Source: an uncultured Sterolibacteriaceae bacterium
GTDB lineage: Bacteria > Pseudomonadota > Gammaproteobacteria > Burkholderiales > Rhodocyclaceae
NCBI GenBank assembly: GCA_937888595.1
Contig: CALARK010000005.1
Span: 1 to 25,168, forward strand
DNA: 25,168 nt
Reading direction: 5' to 3'
The translations under genes were made by a program, and so were the position numbers. The number at the start of each line of letters is the position of its first letter. Within the stretch, counting starts at the first letter, position 1. Below the pieces are notes generated by a model, which saw only the letters and a program-made list of their open reading frames with translations, had not been told where the DNA came from and searched no databases. This document shows, in pieces, positions 14,930-23,239 of this stretch.

Positions 14930-17095
14930 TCAGTATTTGACGCGGGCGTAATAGGTTTTCTCGGCGGCGGCACGCGCTTCGCCGAGCGTGTGGATGCCCA
15001 TCCCGGCCAGCAGCGGGAGCATGCGCAGGAATACCTCCGCCGTCACGATGGCGTCGCCGAGCGCGGTATGCCGGCCGATGATGGTAATGCCGAGACGGTC
15101 GGCGATCGCCTCCAGCTTGTGCGACTCCTGATTGGGATGAATCACGGCCGACAGCAGCAGCGTGTCGAGTACAGGATGGGTGAAGCGAATGCCGAGCCGG
15201 TCTTCCTTGAGCTGCAGGAAGCGCATGTCGAACGCGGCATTGTGCGCCACCAGTACCGTCCCCTCGCAGAAGGCATGGAACTGGGGTAGCACGGTGGCGA
15301 TGGTGGGCTGGCCGCGCACCATTTCTTCGGTAATGCCGTGGATCGGAATGCCCTCCGGTCGCAACGGCCGCTGCGGATCGACGATCTGGTCGATGTTCTC
15401 GTGGCGCAGCAGGCGGCCATTGACGATGCGTACCGCGCCGAACTGGATGATCTCGTCGCCGGCCGAGGGCTCCAGCCCCGTGGTCTCGGTATCGAACACC
15501 GTGTAGATCAACTCGGACAGGGGTGTTTCGTCGCGCGCATGGTCTTCGCCCGCACGGTGAAACAGGTCGAAGTCGTAGAACTCGGGACGGCTCTCGACCT
15601 GGATGAGCGCGTGACCGTCAGTCTCCTCCTGCGCCGTCGCCAGCGGGATCTCCAGCCGGAAGAAGGACTGCTGGATCGCCGAATCCCGGCCGCAGGAGAA
15701 CTGTCCGCCATGGCGATCGGTCACGTCCCGGAGTGTCAATGGCGAATCTTCGCCACCTACCGTCATCGGTTCGATTTGCAGGTTGAGCAGGGTTTCCGTG
15801 GAAACGGCGGTGCCCGACCAGCGCAGCTCCAGATGGGCCATGCGCGCCACCCGCATCAGGCGCAAGCGCACCAGGTCGACCGAGAAACTTTCTTCGAGCT
15901 TGGCAGCGAGGAAGCTGAACGCCTGGGTCAGGGAATAGCTGTCCACCTTCACCCAGAGTTCCGAAGCCACCTCGTCGATTTTCACCCGAACGCCGACCCG
16001 GCTTTCGATACGCCGGCTGACGGCCATCACCAGATCCGCACCCAGCATTTCCTCGAGCGGCCAGCGGCTCACCAGGGTGCGGGCATATTCATGGGCGGAC
16101 TGATTGAGCCTGACGGTCAGGATCTGCACTTCATCCTGGATCGCATCGGTCGCCATCTGGATCTGGGCGGGGTCGGCATTGCCGCGCAGAGTCTGCAGGC
16201 TGCTACGGATGCCCGCCAGCGCGGCACGCGTTTCATCCGCCAGCACCTGCACGGTCCGGTCGCACTGCGCCCCGCTCTCGAGGGTGCGGGTTATGTTTTC
16301 CAGCACCAGCACATAACCGCCAATGCTGCGCTGGGCATGCCCGGCGGGGTCCTGCTCGTCGCTCACGGCGAGCACTGGGGCCATCTGAACACGAATCAGC
16401 TGACCTGCCCGCGTGGTGGTGATGAAGTTGGCCAGCGGCTGGCTGCCCTCGCGCTCGATGCGATGCTGCAGGGTTTCGAGGGAGTGGGCGATCAGGGAGC
16501 GGTCGAAGACCCCGTAGATTGATCGCCCCAGTCCAATGACCGAACCCGCCGTGCGCGCATCCGGGACCAGCGCCCGGGCCTGCAGGCGGGCACGATTGTT
16601 GTAAAGCAGAATTCGGCCATCGAGGTTGCACACCACGATGGGCAGCGGCAGGTCGGCGACCAGTGCTGCCAGACGGTTGCGCTCGGTCTCGAGCGTCGCC
16701 CGCGAGCGTCGAATCTGTTCCTCGACATCCTGCCGGGCGGCGTCGCGCTGATCGGCAAGTCTGCCCAACGCCTCGGCCAGCGCATTCATTTCGGCGCCTC
16801 CGCCGATCGTCGGGCGATATCCCGGATTGGGACCGATCATGACCTTCGCCGACTCGACGAGACGCAACGCTTCCTCGGGATAGAGCCGCCAGAGCATGCG
16901 GGCTATCGCGCCGCCGACGAAACCCGCGCCCAGCACGGCGAAGACTGCCAGCGCGACATGGGGTTCGATGATGGCAAGCAGGGCCGGTCGCGATTCCTGC
17001 GGAATTTCCGACCAGACCAGCAAACTGGCCAGGACCAGCGGCGCGGCCATCAGCAGCAAGATTGCGCCGATGAATAACACCAGCCTCGCCTTCAT
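14930..17095 (-). CDS. Membrane pseudo-histidine-kinase/PAS protein fused to DEDDh exonuclease
   Basis: A 721-residue fusion. Two membrane helices (about 5-28 and 46-68) are followed by a linker helix, a PAS-like domain (about 145-260, LPLPIVVCNLDGRILLYNNR), a histidine-kinase-like core (about 270-495) and a DnaQ-type 3'-5' exonuclease (about 525-705). The exonuclease has its catalytic residues: DTETTG at 535-540, VAHNAAFDMRF and RHTALGDAIVTAEVF. The kinase core looks dead: where the phospho-acceptor His should be it reads ADETRAALAGIRSSL, and the N-box Asn is missing. A GGGAGAG ribosome site supports start 17095 over an ATG at 17113. Likely a membrane sensor that controls a nuclease acting on nucleic acid or a small nucleotide. 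Confidence 0.87.
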   Translation of the reverse strand: MKARLVLFIGAILLLMAAPLVLASLLVWSEIPQESRPALLAIIEPHVALAVFAVLGAGFVGGAIARMLWRLYPEEALRLVESAKVMIGPNPGYRPTIGGGAEMNALAEALGRLADQRDAARQDVEEQIRRSRATLETERNRLAALVADLPLPIVVCNLDGRILLYNNRARLQARALVPDARTAGSVIGLGRSIYGVFDRSLIAHSLETLQHRIEREGSQPLANFITTTRAGQLIRVQMAPVLAVSDEQDPAGHAQRSIGGYVLVLENITRTLESGAQCDRTVQVLADETRAALAGIRSSLQTLRGNADPAQIQMATDAIQDEVQILTVRLNQSAHEYARTLVSRWPLEEMLGADLVMAVSRRIESRVGVRVKIDEVASELWVKVDSYSLTQAFSFLAAKLEESFSVDLVRLRLMRVARMAHLELRWSGTAVSTETLLNLQIEPMTVGGEDSPLTLRDVTDRHGGQFSCGRDSAIQQSFFRLEIPLATAQEETDGHALIQVESRPEFYDFDLFHRAGEDHARDETPLSELIYTVFDTETTGLEPSAGDEIIQFGAVRIVNGRLLRHENIDQIVDPQRPLRPEGIPIHGITEEMVRGQPTIATVLPQFHAFCEGTVLVAHNAAFDMRFLQLKEDRLGIRFTHPVLDTLLLSAVIHPNQESHKLEAIADRLGITIIGRHTALGDAIVTAEVFLRMLPLLAGMGIHTLGEARAAAEKTYYARVKY

Positions 17096-17172
17096 GAATA
17101 CTCTCCCTGTCATCCCCAGCGAAGAGTCCCTGCCCCGCTGGCCGATGGCTTGTTTTATGGGTCTGATGACGA

Positions 17173-17248
17173 TGGTGCCGGCACCCGGACTCGAACTGGG
17201 GACCTACCGCTTACAAGGCGGTTGCTCTACCAACTGAGCTATGCCGGC
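17173..17248 (-). tRNA. tRNA-Thr (anticodon UGU)
   Basis: A 76-base tRNA including an encoded CCA end. The acceptor stem GCCGGCA pairs with TGCCGGC. The anticodon arm is ACCGC, loop CTTGTAA, GCGGT, giving anticodon TGT (UGU, threonine). The T arm holds GTTCGAGTC. It closely follows the E. coli thrU pattern. It points toward the exonuclease-fusion gene 77 bp downstream. Confidence 0.97.
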
Positions 17249-17258
17249 ACGCGACGCG

Positions 17259-17264
17259 ATTATA
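17259..17264 (-). promoter_or_regulatory. -10 box of the tRNA-Thr promoter
   Basis: A perfect TATAAT on the minus strand, ending 10 bp before the mature tRNA 5' end, which puts the start of transcription a few bases upstream of the tRNA. The -35 region is weak (GGAACG at a 17-bp spacing). A GC-rich stretch follows the -10 box, as is common for stable-RNA promoters. Confidence 0.65.
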
Positions 17265-17289
17265 GCCGAGCCCCTCCACTGCGTTCCCT

Positions 17290-17295
17290 TACAAT
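17290..17295 (+). promoter_or_regulatory. Possible -10 box for the histidine-kinase operon
   Basis: TACAAT on the plus strand, 29 bp upstream of the kinase ATG. No recognisable -35 hexamer lies 16-18 bp upstream, so an activator may be needed if this is real. It lies back to back with the tRNA-Thr promoter. Confidence 0.35.
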
Positions 17296-17324
17296 GATGC
17301 ATTCCGGTTTCATCGCACGTTTCC

Positions 17325-18845
17325 ATGCCGCCCGCCTCCACCGCCCAGGATTCCGCGCTGCGCTTGCTCGTGGTCTGCAGTTCGCCGGCTGTTGTCGACC
17401 GGCTGACCGAAAGTTGGCAGGAAGAAGCCGGCAAGCCTGCACTGCACGTCGTACCAGGGGCCGCGCAATTACGCGCCATGCTCCGTGAGCAGCGCTGGGA
17501 TGCCGTGCTGCATTGCCTCCACCATGCGAGTTGCACACCGGCGACAACCCTGAAAACCCTGCATGACCGCCAACTCGATACCCCTCTGATCATTCTCGCC
17601 GAACCGGCCGACCAGCGTGCGGCAATCAAAACCTTGCATGCTGGCGCCTGCGATGTGGTGTTTTTCGATCGGCTCGACCGGCTTGCTTCTGCCGTCACTC
17701 GAGAGATCCGCGAAGCCGGCCATCGTGCCGATCACCGTGCGGCGCTGGAGATGCTGCACGACAGTGAAGCGAGATTTCGTGCCTTGGCATCCAATCTGCC
17801 CGGCCTGGTATTCAACCTGCAGAGGGACATCGCCGGGACTTATCGTTTCCTCTACGCCAGCGAAGGTGCGGTCCGCCTGCTCGGGCTCAAGCAGCATGAA
17901 CTGCGCGGGACGGCCCAGCGGTTTTTCGACATCCTGCTCGTGGAGGATTGCAAGCGCTTGCTGGAAGCGCTGGAGGAATCCGCCCGTTCGGGGAATGCCC
18001 TGGTATGGGAAGGCCGACTGAAGAACGGTGAGCGCTGGATCGACATGCGCTCCCTGCCTCATCGCAACGACGAAGGCACGGTACTCTGGACGGGAATCGC
18101 GACCGACATCTCGCATGCGAAGGGAACTGAAGCGGCCCTGCGTGAATCGCGGGCGCAACTCGCAGCACTGTCCTTTCACCTGGAGGCGGCCAAGGAAGAG
18201 GAACGCGAGCGCATCGCCCGCGACATCCATGACGAACTGGGCAGCATCCTGGTGCGCCTGAAAATCGAGGCCGCCCTGCTCGCCAGCAAGCTCGCACCCG
18301 ATCTAAGTGCCAAGGCGCGCTCGATCGAAAACCTGCTCGACCAGGCGATGAGCACCGCGAGCCGCGTGGCCCGCCAGCTGCGGCCCGGCATTCTGAAGGA
18401 GTTCGGCCTGTCGGCCGCCATCGAATGCCAGGCCGATGATTTCGCCCACAGCACCGGCATCACCTGCAAGGCCCAATGCGACGACAACATCGAACTCGAC
18501 AGCGACACCTCGCTCGCCTTGTTCCGCATCGTGCAGGAGGCACTGACCAACGTCGCCAAGCACGCCCATGCATCGCTGGTGGTCGTGCGCCTGAGGCGTG
18601 AAAACGGTAACATCGCACTCGAAATTCGCGACAATGGTCGCGGCGTTTCCGAACATGACATGGACAAGCCCAGGTCGTTCGGGTTGCGCGGCATCCGCGA
18701 GCGTGTGCAAAGCCTCAACGGCGGCTTTCACATCGCAGCAGCGGAACAGGGCGGCACCCTGCTGGTCCTGAAAGTGCCCGCACGCCGTGGCGAGGAACCC
18801 GCGACCACCGAACCGGAAGAGGCCGTCCAGCAGGATCTGTTCTGA
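17325..18845 (+). CDS. Cytoplasmic NarX-type histidine kinase with degenerate receiver and PAS domain
   Basis: A 506-residue sensor kinase without membrane segments. Residues about 12-135 have the receiver fold pattern but lack the phospho-acceptor Asp (the strand reads AVLHCLHHAS) and the conserved Lys (DVVFFDRLDRL), so it is a pseudo-receiver. A PAS domain follows (about 145-265, SEARFRALASNLPGLVFNL). The dimerisation/phosphoacceptor helix is of the HisKA_3 type, ERERIARDIHDELGS with His302. The ATPase domain has NVAKHAHAS, DNGRGVSE and FGLRGIRERV. It would phosphorylate the LuxR-type regulator encoded one base downstream. The signal is internal to the cell, perhaps redox or a ligand bound by PAS; no haem or flavin motif is decisive. 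Confidence 0.9.
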   Translation: MPPASTAQDSALRLLVVCSSPAVVDRLTESWQEEAGKPALHVVPGAAQLRAMLREQRWDAVLHCLHHASCTPATTLKTLHDRQLDTPLIILAEPADQRAAIKTLHAGACDVVFFDRLDRLASAVTREIREAGHRADHRAALEMLHDSEARFRALASNLPGLVFNLQRDIAGTYRFLYASEGAVRLLGLKQHELRGTAQRFFDILLVEDCKRLLEALEESARSGNALVWEGRLKNGERWIDMRSLPHRNDEGTVLWTGIATDISHAKGTEAALRESRAQLAALSFHLEAAKEEERERIARDIHDELGSILVRLKIEAALLASKLAPDLSAKARSIENLLDQAMSTASRVARQLRPGILKEFGLSAAIECQADDFAHSTGITCKAQCDDNIELDSDTSLALFRIVQEALTNVAKHAHASLVVVRLRRENGNIALEIRDNGRGVSEHDMDKPRSFGLRGIRERVQSLNGGFHIAAAEQGGTLLVLKVPARRGEEPATTEPEEAVQQDLF

Positions 18846-18846
18846 T

Positions 18847-19488
18847 ATGTCCGACAAAATCCGTGTCCTCATCGCTGATGACCATGCCATCGTTCGGCAG
18901 GGATTCAAGCAGATATTTTCCGAAACCGAGGACCTGCTGGTCGCCGGTGAAGCGGATGACGGCGTCGACGCCATTCAGCTGGCGCGCCAGAACGATTGGG
19001 ACGTCTTTCTGCTCGACATCTCGATGCCGAACCGCAACGGCATCGACACCCTGAAGCAGCTCAAACGCGAGTTTCCCAAGCAGCCGGTACTGATTCTCAG
19101 CATGCACCCTGAAGAGCAATACGCCCTGCGGGCGTTGAAGGCGGGTGCGTCGGGCTACCTGACCAAGCAGAGCGCCCCCGACCAGCTGGTGACCGCGATC
19201 CGCCAGGTCGCCCGCGGCAAGAAATACGTCAGTCCCGGGGTCGCCCAGCAACTGGTCGAGGCCATCGCAGACGATACTGAAAAGCTTCCCCATGAACGCA
19301 TCACCGACCGCGAATACCAGGTGCTGGTACTGATCGCCAAGGGCAAGCCGCTTACCCAGATCGCCGAGGAGCTCAATCTCGGCGTCGCCACCGTCAGCAC
19401 CTATCGCGCCCGACTCCTCGAAAAAATGGGGCTGAAGAGCACCGCGGAGCTGATCCATTACGGACTGCGTCACGGCCTGGTCGACTGA
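18847..19488 (+). CDS. LuxR/NarL-type response regulator
   Basis: A 213-residue DNA-binding regulator and partner of the preceding kinase. The receiver has acidic residues D11-D12, phospho-acceptor D57 in LLDISMPNRNG, a Ser in LILSMHP and the Lys of GYLTKQSAP. The C-terminal helix-turn-helix (about 148-205) reads ITDREYQVLVLIAKGKPLTQ and continues with VATVSTYRARLLEKMGL, typical of the NarL/LuxR group. Its ATG begins one base after the kinase stop (TGATATG), so both are made together. Target genes are not shown, but the downstream cyclase and rhamnose genes on the same strand are candidates. Confidence 0.95.
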   Translation: MSDKIRVLIADDHAIVRQGFKQIFSETEDLLVAGEADDGVDAIQLARQNDWDVFLLDISMPNRNGIDTLKQLKREFPKQPVLILSMHPEEQYALRALKAGASGYLTKQSAPDQLVTAIRQVARGKKYVSPGVAQQLVEAIADDTEKLPHERITDREYQVLVLIAKGKPLTQIAEELNLGVATVSTYRARLLEKMGLKSTAELIHYGLRHGLVD

Positions 19489-19504
19489 GTCATCCCCGCA
19501 CATC

Positions 19505-21280
19505 ATGAATCCATCGGAAATCGCGCGAGAAACGCTGAAGCGTCTGGCCCTGCAGCGTACCCCACCGACGCCTGACAACTACCGCACCCTGTATCACGAA
19601 ATCGCCGGAACCGTCGCCACTGAATCCTTTCCGGAAAAGTCACTCAAGAGCCTGGCAGCGGGATTGCCGCGCGGCACACCGGAACAGCAGCGCTTCGCCC
19701 GCCAGTTCGAAACGGCGATCGGTGACCGGAACTGGACCAGCCTCAAGGCTGCACTCGCCGAACTGCTCAACAGGACAGCCAGCGAGCCCCCCAACTGGTC
19801 GGCCCTGATCCGCGAACTGCTGCTGCGCATCGAAACCCGCCAGGCCGAATTGACACCGGCGCGCAAGCGTGAAGCCCTCGACCACGTGCTCGGTTCGTCG
19901 CCGGCCCCCGACCTGCTTTACTCGCGTCTGCAGGGCCTGCTGAAGAACTGGTCGCAGGCTGCCGCCCTCGAAAGTGCGACCGAGGATCCGGGCCCGGCTG
20001 CCCAAGCCGCCGTCCCGCCAGCGCCGACTTCCGCGCGCGTTGACGCTCTGGTCAGCGCGACGGCGACCCCCGAGATTCGGGAAACGACCACCGAGCTCCT
20101 CGACCTGCTGGCACAGCTGCTCGAAAACGCCATCGGGATCCTGCTGACTGACAACGACGAGCTTGCCGCGCAAGCGGCGCGCCTCGCAGCAGCTGCCCGC
20201 AGCGTCCATGGCAGAGAGGAAATCGCTGCCTTCGTCGCCGGCATGAAGCGCTTCAGCTACCGTCTGCATTTCGTCGCAGAAGACCAGAGCGAATTGCGTA
20301 CCGGCCTGCTGCATCTGCTGCGCCTCGTCATCGACAACATCAACGAACTGGTGCTCGACGACCAGTGGCTGCACGGCCAAATCGCCACCGTCCTGGAACT
20401 GGTCAGCCAACCGCTCAACCTGCGCCGTCTCGACGATGTCGAGCGCCGCATGAAGGATGTCATCGTCAAGCAGAGCTCGTTGAAGAAAAGCCTGCTCGAG
20501 GCGCGCGACCAGATCAAGCAGATGCTCGCCACCTTCGTCGACCGGCTCGCCGATTTCTCCGAATCGACAAGCGACTATCACGACAAGATCGAGCATTGTG
20601 CCGATCGGATCAGCAAGGCGAACGACATTTCCGAACTGACCGAAGTCCTCGACGAGGTGATGCGCGAGACGCGCACGATTCAGCTGAACGCGCAGCGTTC
20701 GCGCGACGAACTGAGCCAGATGCGCAGCAAGGTCAGTGCGGCCGAACGCGAGGTGGAACGACTGCAAGAGGAACTGGCCAGTGCCAGCCAGATGGTTCGC
20801 CACGATGCCTTGACCGGTGTGCTCAACCGCAAGGGCATGGACGAGGCGCTCGAAGCCGAAGTGGCCCGGGCGCGCCGACAGAAGGGGCACCTGTGCCTCG
20901 CCCTGCTTGACATCGACAATTTCAAGAAGCTCAACGACAGCCTCGGCCATGCCGCTGGCGATGCGGCACTCGTGCACCTGGCGAAGGTCGTTCAGGCGAC
21001 CATTCGGCCGGAGGACACGCTGGCCCGCTACGGCGGCGAGGAGTTCGTCGTCATCCTGCCTGATACGCCGCTGGAAAATGCCGTCACGGCCATGGTCCGC
21101 GTCCAGCGCGAACTGACGAAACATTTCTTCCTGCACGACAACGAAAAGATCCTCATCACATTCAGTTGCGGGGTCTCCGAACTCGGTACCGACGAAACGG
21201 CGAAGTCCGCCCTCGAGCGCGCCGATGGGGCGATGTACCTTGCAAAGCGCGCTGGCAAGAATCGCGTCATGGCCGCATAG
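19505..21280 (+). CDS. Diguanylate cyclase (GGDEF) with long N-terminal helical region
   Basis: A 591-residue protein that should make cyclic di-GMP from two GTP. The GGDEF domain fills about residues 430-590: DALTGVLNRKGMDEAL at the start, DIDNFKKLNDSLGHAAGD, and the active-site GGEEF at about 509-513. An inhibitory-site RxxD motif (RPED) lies five residues before it, so product inhibition is expected. The first 430 residues hold no known sensor domain: an N-terminal region opening IARETLKRLALQRTPPTPDN, a Pro/Ala linker with the dispersed repeat (about 168-176), and long helices with coiled-coil character up to about residue 425. It starts 16 bp after the regulator gene and is followed by rfbB after 10 bp. 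Confidence 0.93.
   Translation: MNPSEIARETLKRLALQRTPPTPDNYRTLYHEIAGTVATESFPEKSLKSLAAGLPRGTPEQQRFARQFETAIGDRNWTSLKAALAELLNRTASEPPNWSALIRELLLRIETRQAELTPARKREALDHVLGSSPAPDLLYSRLQGLLKNWSQAAALESATEDPGPAAQAAVPPAPTSARVDALVSATATPEIRETTTELLDLLAQLLENAIGILLTDNDELAAQAARLAAAARSVHGREEIAAFVAGMKRFSYRLHFVAEDQSELRTGLLHLLRLVIDNINELVLDDQWLHGQIATVLELVSQPLNLRRLDDVERRMKDVIVKQSSLKKSLLEARDQIKQMLATFVDRLADFSESTSDYHDKIEHCADRISKANDISELTEVLDEVMRETRTIQLNAQRSRDELSQMRSKVSAAEREVERLQEELASASQMVRHDALTGVLNRKGMDEALEAEVARARRQKGHLCLALLDIDNFKKLNDSLGHAAGDAALVHLAKVVQATIRPEDTLARYGGEEFVVILPDTPLENAVTAMVRVQRELTKHFFLHDNEKILITFSCGVSELGTDETAKSALERADGAMYLAKRAGKNRVMAA
20006..20032 (+). repeat. Dispersed repeat, copy E (in diguanylate cyclase linker)
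   Basis: Matches the 27-base form at 24 positions; the changes are one G to A in the middle and TT to CC at the end. It is in the sense of the cyclase gene and is read as AVPPAPTS, the same frame and almost the same peptide as in the TonB-like protein. Confidence 0.85.
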
Positions 21281-21290
21281 GGAGCGCCAC

Positions 21291-22358
21291 ATGAAAGCCG
21301 TCTTCATCACCGGCGGTGCAGGCTTCATCGGTTCCGCGCTGATCCGCCTGCTGATCGCCGAGAGCGACTGGCGCATCATCAATATCGACAAGCTGACCTA
21401 TGCCGGGAACCTCGAATCGCTCGGCACGGCCGGCAAGGATGCGCGTCACATCTTCAGCCAGACCGACATCTGCGACCGTGCCGCACTCGATGCCTTGTTC
21501 GCCGCACACCGCCCCGCCGGCATCATCCACCTCGCCGCCGAATCGCACGTCGATCGTTCCATCCACGGGCCCGGCGACTTCATCCACACCAACATCACCG
21601 GCACCTACACGCTGCTCGAGGCGGTATGCGGCTACTGGGCGACACTCGACGCCGTGGCTCGCGAACACTTCCGCTTCCACCACGTCTCGACGGACGAAGT
21701 ATTCGGCAGCCTCGGGCCGACCGGCATGTTCACGGAAGAAACGGCCTACGATCCGCGTTCGCCCTACTCGTCCTCGAAAGCCTCATCGGATCATCTGGTA
21801 CGTGCCTGGCAGCACACCTACGGCCTGCCGACGCTGGTAACCAACTGTTCGAACAACTATGGTCCCTGCCAGTTTCCGGAAAAACTGATTCCGCTGATGA
21901 TCCTCAACGCCCTCGCCGGCAAGCCCCTGCCGATCTATGGAAAGGGGGACAACGTGCGCGACTGGCTGCATGTCGACGATCATGCGCGCGCCCTGCGGCT
22001 CGTCTTCGAGCAGGGGCAGCCGGGCGCGACCTATTGCATAGGCGGACACAACGAGAAGACCAACCTCGAGGTGGTCGACACGCTCTGCACCCACCTCGAC
22101 CGACTGCGTCCGCGCGCCGGAAACGGCCGTTATTCCGACCTCAAGACCTACGTCGCCGATCGTCCCGGTCACGACAAGCGCTATGCCATCGATGCCGAAA
22201 AAATCGAGCGCGAACTGGGCTGGCGACCGCTCGAGACCTTCGAAAGCGGCATCGAAAAAACCGTCTGCTGGTATCTCGACAACCCTGACTGGGTCGCCCA
22301 TGTGCAAAGCGGCGAATACCGTCAATGGATGGACAGGAATTACGGAGCCCGTCAATGA
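21291..22358 (+). CDS. rfbB: dTDP-glucose 4,6-dehydratase
   Basis: A 355-residue short-chain dehydrogenase-type enzyme; it converts dTDP-glucose to dTDP-4-keto-6-deoxyglucose, the second step of dTDP-L-rhamnose synthesis. NAD-binding GGAGFIG at 8-14, the STDEVFGSLG segment with the catalytic Asp-Glu pair, and Tyr159/Lys163 in SPYSSSKASSDH identify it. Substrate-binding YGPCQFPEKLIPLMI and GDNVRDWLHVDDHARAL follow. Length matches RmlB (about 355-360). A GGGAG ribosome site 6 bp upstream fixes the start. It overlaps rfbA by 4 bp. Confidence 0.97.
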   Translation: MKAVFITGGAGFIGSALIRLLIAESDWRIINIDKLTYAGNLESLGTAGKDARHIFSQTDICDRAALDALFAAHRPAGIIHLAAESHVDRSIHGPGDFIHTNITGTYTLLEAVCGYWATLDAVAREHFRFHHVSTDEVFGSLGPTGMFTEETAYDPRSPYSSSKASSDHLVRAWQHTYGLPTLVTNCSNNYGPCQFPEKLIPLMILNALAGKPLPIYGKGDNVRDWLHVDDHARALRLVFEQGQPGATYCIGGHNEKTNLEVVDTLCTHLDRLRPRAGNGRYSDLKTYVADRPGHDKRYAIDAEKIERELGWRPLETFESGIEKTVCWYLDNPDWVAHVQSGEYRQWMDRNYGARQ

Positions 22359-23239
22359 ACCGCAAAGGCATCATCCTGGCTGGTGGCGCCGGCACCCGCC
22401 TTCACCCCGCCACGCTGTCGGTGTCGAAGCAGTTGCTGCCTATCTACGACAAACCGATGATCTACTACCCGCTCGCTACGCTGATGCTGGCGGGCATTCG
22501 CGACATCCTGCTGATCTCGACACCGCAGGACACCCCGCGGTTCGCACAACTGCTGGGCGATGGCGCGCCATGGGGGCTGAACATCCAGTATGCGGTCCAG
22601 CCCTCGCCCGATGGACTCGCGCAGGCCTTCATCATCGGTCGTAAATTCATTGCCGCAGCGCCATCCGCGCTGGTACTCGGCGATAACGTCTTCTATGGCC
22701 ACGAGTTGGCGTCCCAGCTGCAGCGTGCCGCAAAAGTCGGTGCTGGCGCGACGGTATTCGCCTATGCGGTTCACGACCCGGAACGCTACGGCGTTGTCGA
22801 ATTCGACAAGCACCACCGCGCCATCAGCATCGAGGAAAAGCCGCAAAATCCAAAGTCCCGCTATGCCGTCACAGGCCTTTACTTCTACGATGATCAGGTC
22901 TGCGATATCGCGTCAGAACTCAAGCCTTCGCCACGCGGCGAACTTGAGATCACCGACGTCAATCGGCATTACCTCACTAACGGACAACTCGAGGTCGAAA
23001 TCATGGGACGAGGCATGGCGTGGCTCGACACCGGGACGCACGATTCCCTGCTCGAGGCGAGCCAGTTCATCGCCACGCTGGAAAAGCGCCAGGGACTCAA
23101 AGTCGCCTGTCCCGAGGAAATCGCCTGGCGCCAGAGATGGATCGAAGACGCCCAACTTGAATCGCTCGCCAGACCGCTGGCTAATAGTGGCTATGGTGCC
23201 TACCTGCTGGGGCTTCTCCGCGACAAGGTCTATTCATGA
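22355..23239 (+). CDS. rfbA: Glucose-1-phosphate thymidylyltransferase
   Basis: A 294-residue nucleotidyltransferase that joins dTTP and glucose-1-phosphate to give dTDP-glucose, the first step of the rhamnose pathway. The N-terminal GGAGTRLHP loop binds the nucleotide; LGDNVFYGHEL, GVVEFDKHHRAISIEEKP and WLDTGTHDSLLEAS are RmlA hallmarks. Length is standard (about 290). It overlaps rfbB and rfbC by 4 bp each (ATGA), so the whole set is translated in a coupled way. A diverged candidate copy of the dispersed repeat lies at residues about 126-134, within an otherwise conserved stretch. Confidence 0.97.
   Translation: MNRKGIILAGGAGTRLHPATLSVSKQLLPIYDKPMIYYPLATLMLAGIRDILLISTPQDTPRFAQLLGDGAPWGLNIQYAVQPSPDGLAQAFIIGRKFIAAAPSALVLGDNVFYGHELASQLQRAAKVGAGATVFAYAVHDPERYGVVEFDKHHRAISIEEKPQNPKSRYAVTGLYFYDDQVCDIASELKPSPRGELEITDVNRHYLTNGQLEVEIMGRGMAWLDTGTHDSLLEASQFIATLEKRQGLKVACPEEIAWRQRWIEDAQLESLARPLANSGYGAYLLGLLRDKVYS
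22732..22755 (-). repeat. Weak candidate copy of the dispersed repeat in rfbA (copy G)
   Basis: Matches 20 of 24 repeat positions in antisense to rfbA, with AAAAGTCGG intact. It encodes KVGAGATV. The second half (GATVFAY) is normal in RmlA proteins, so the similarity may be partly forced by protein conservation. Confidence 0.35.

Noticed and set aside
17100..17172. A possible terminator between tRNA-Thr and the exonuclease gene
   Set aside because: Only a 6-bp CCAGCG/CGCTGG stem with a long loop and no U-run is visible.
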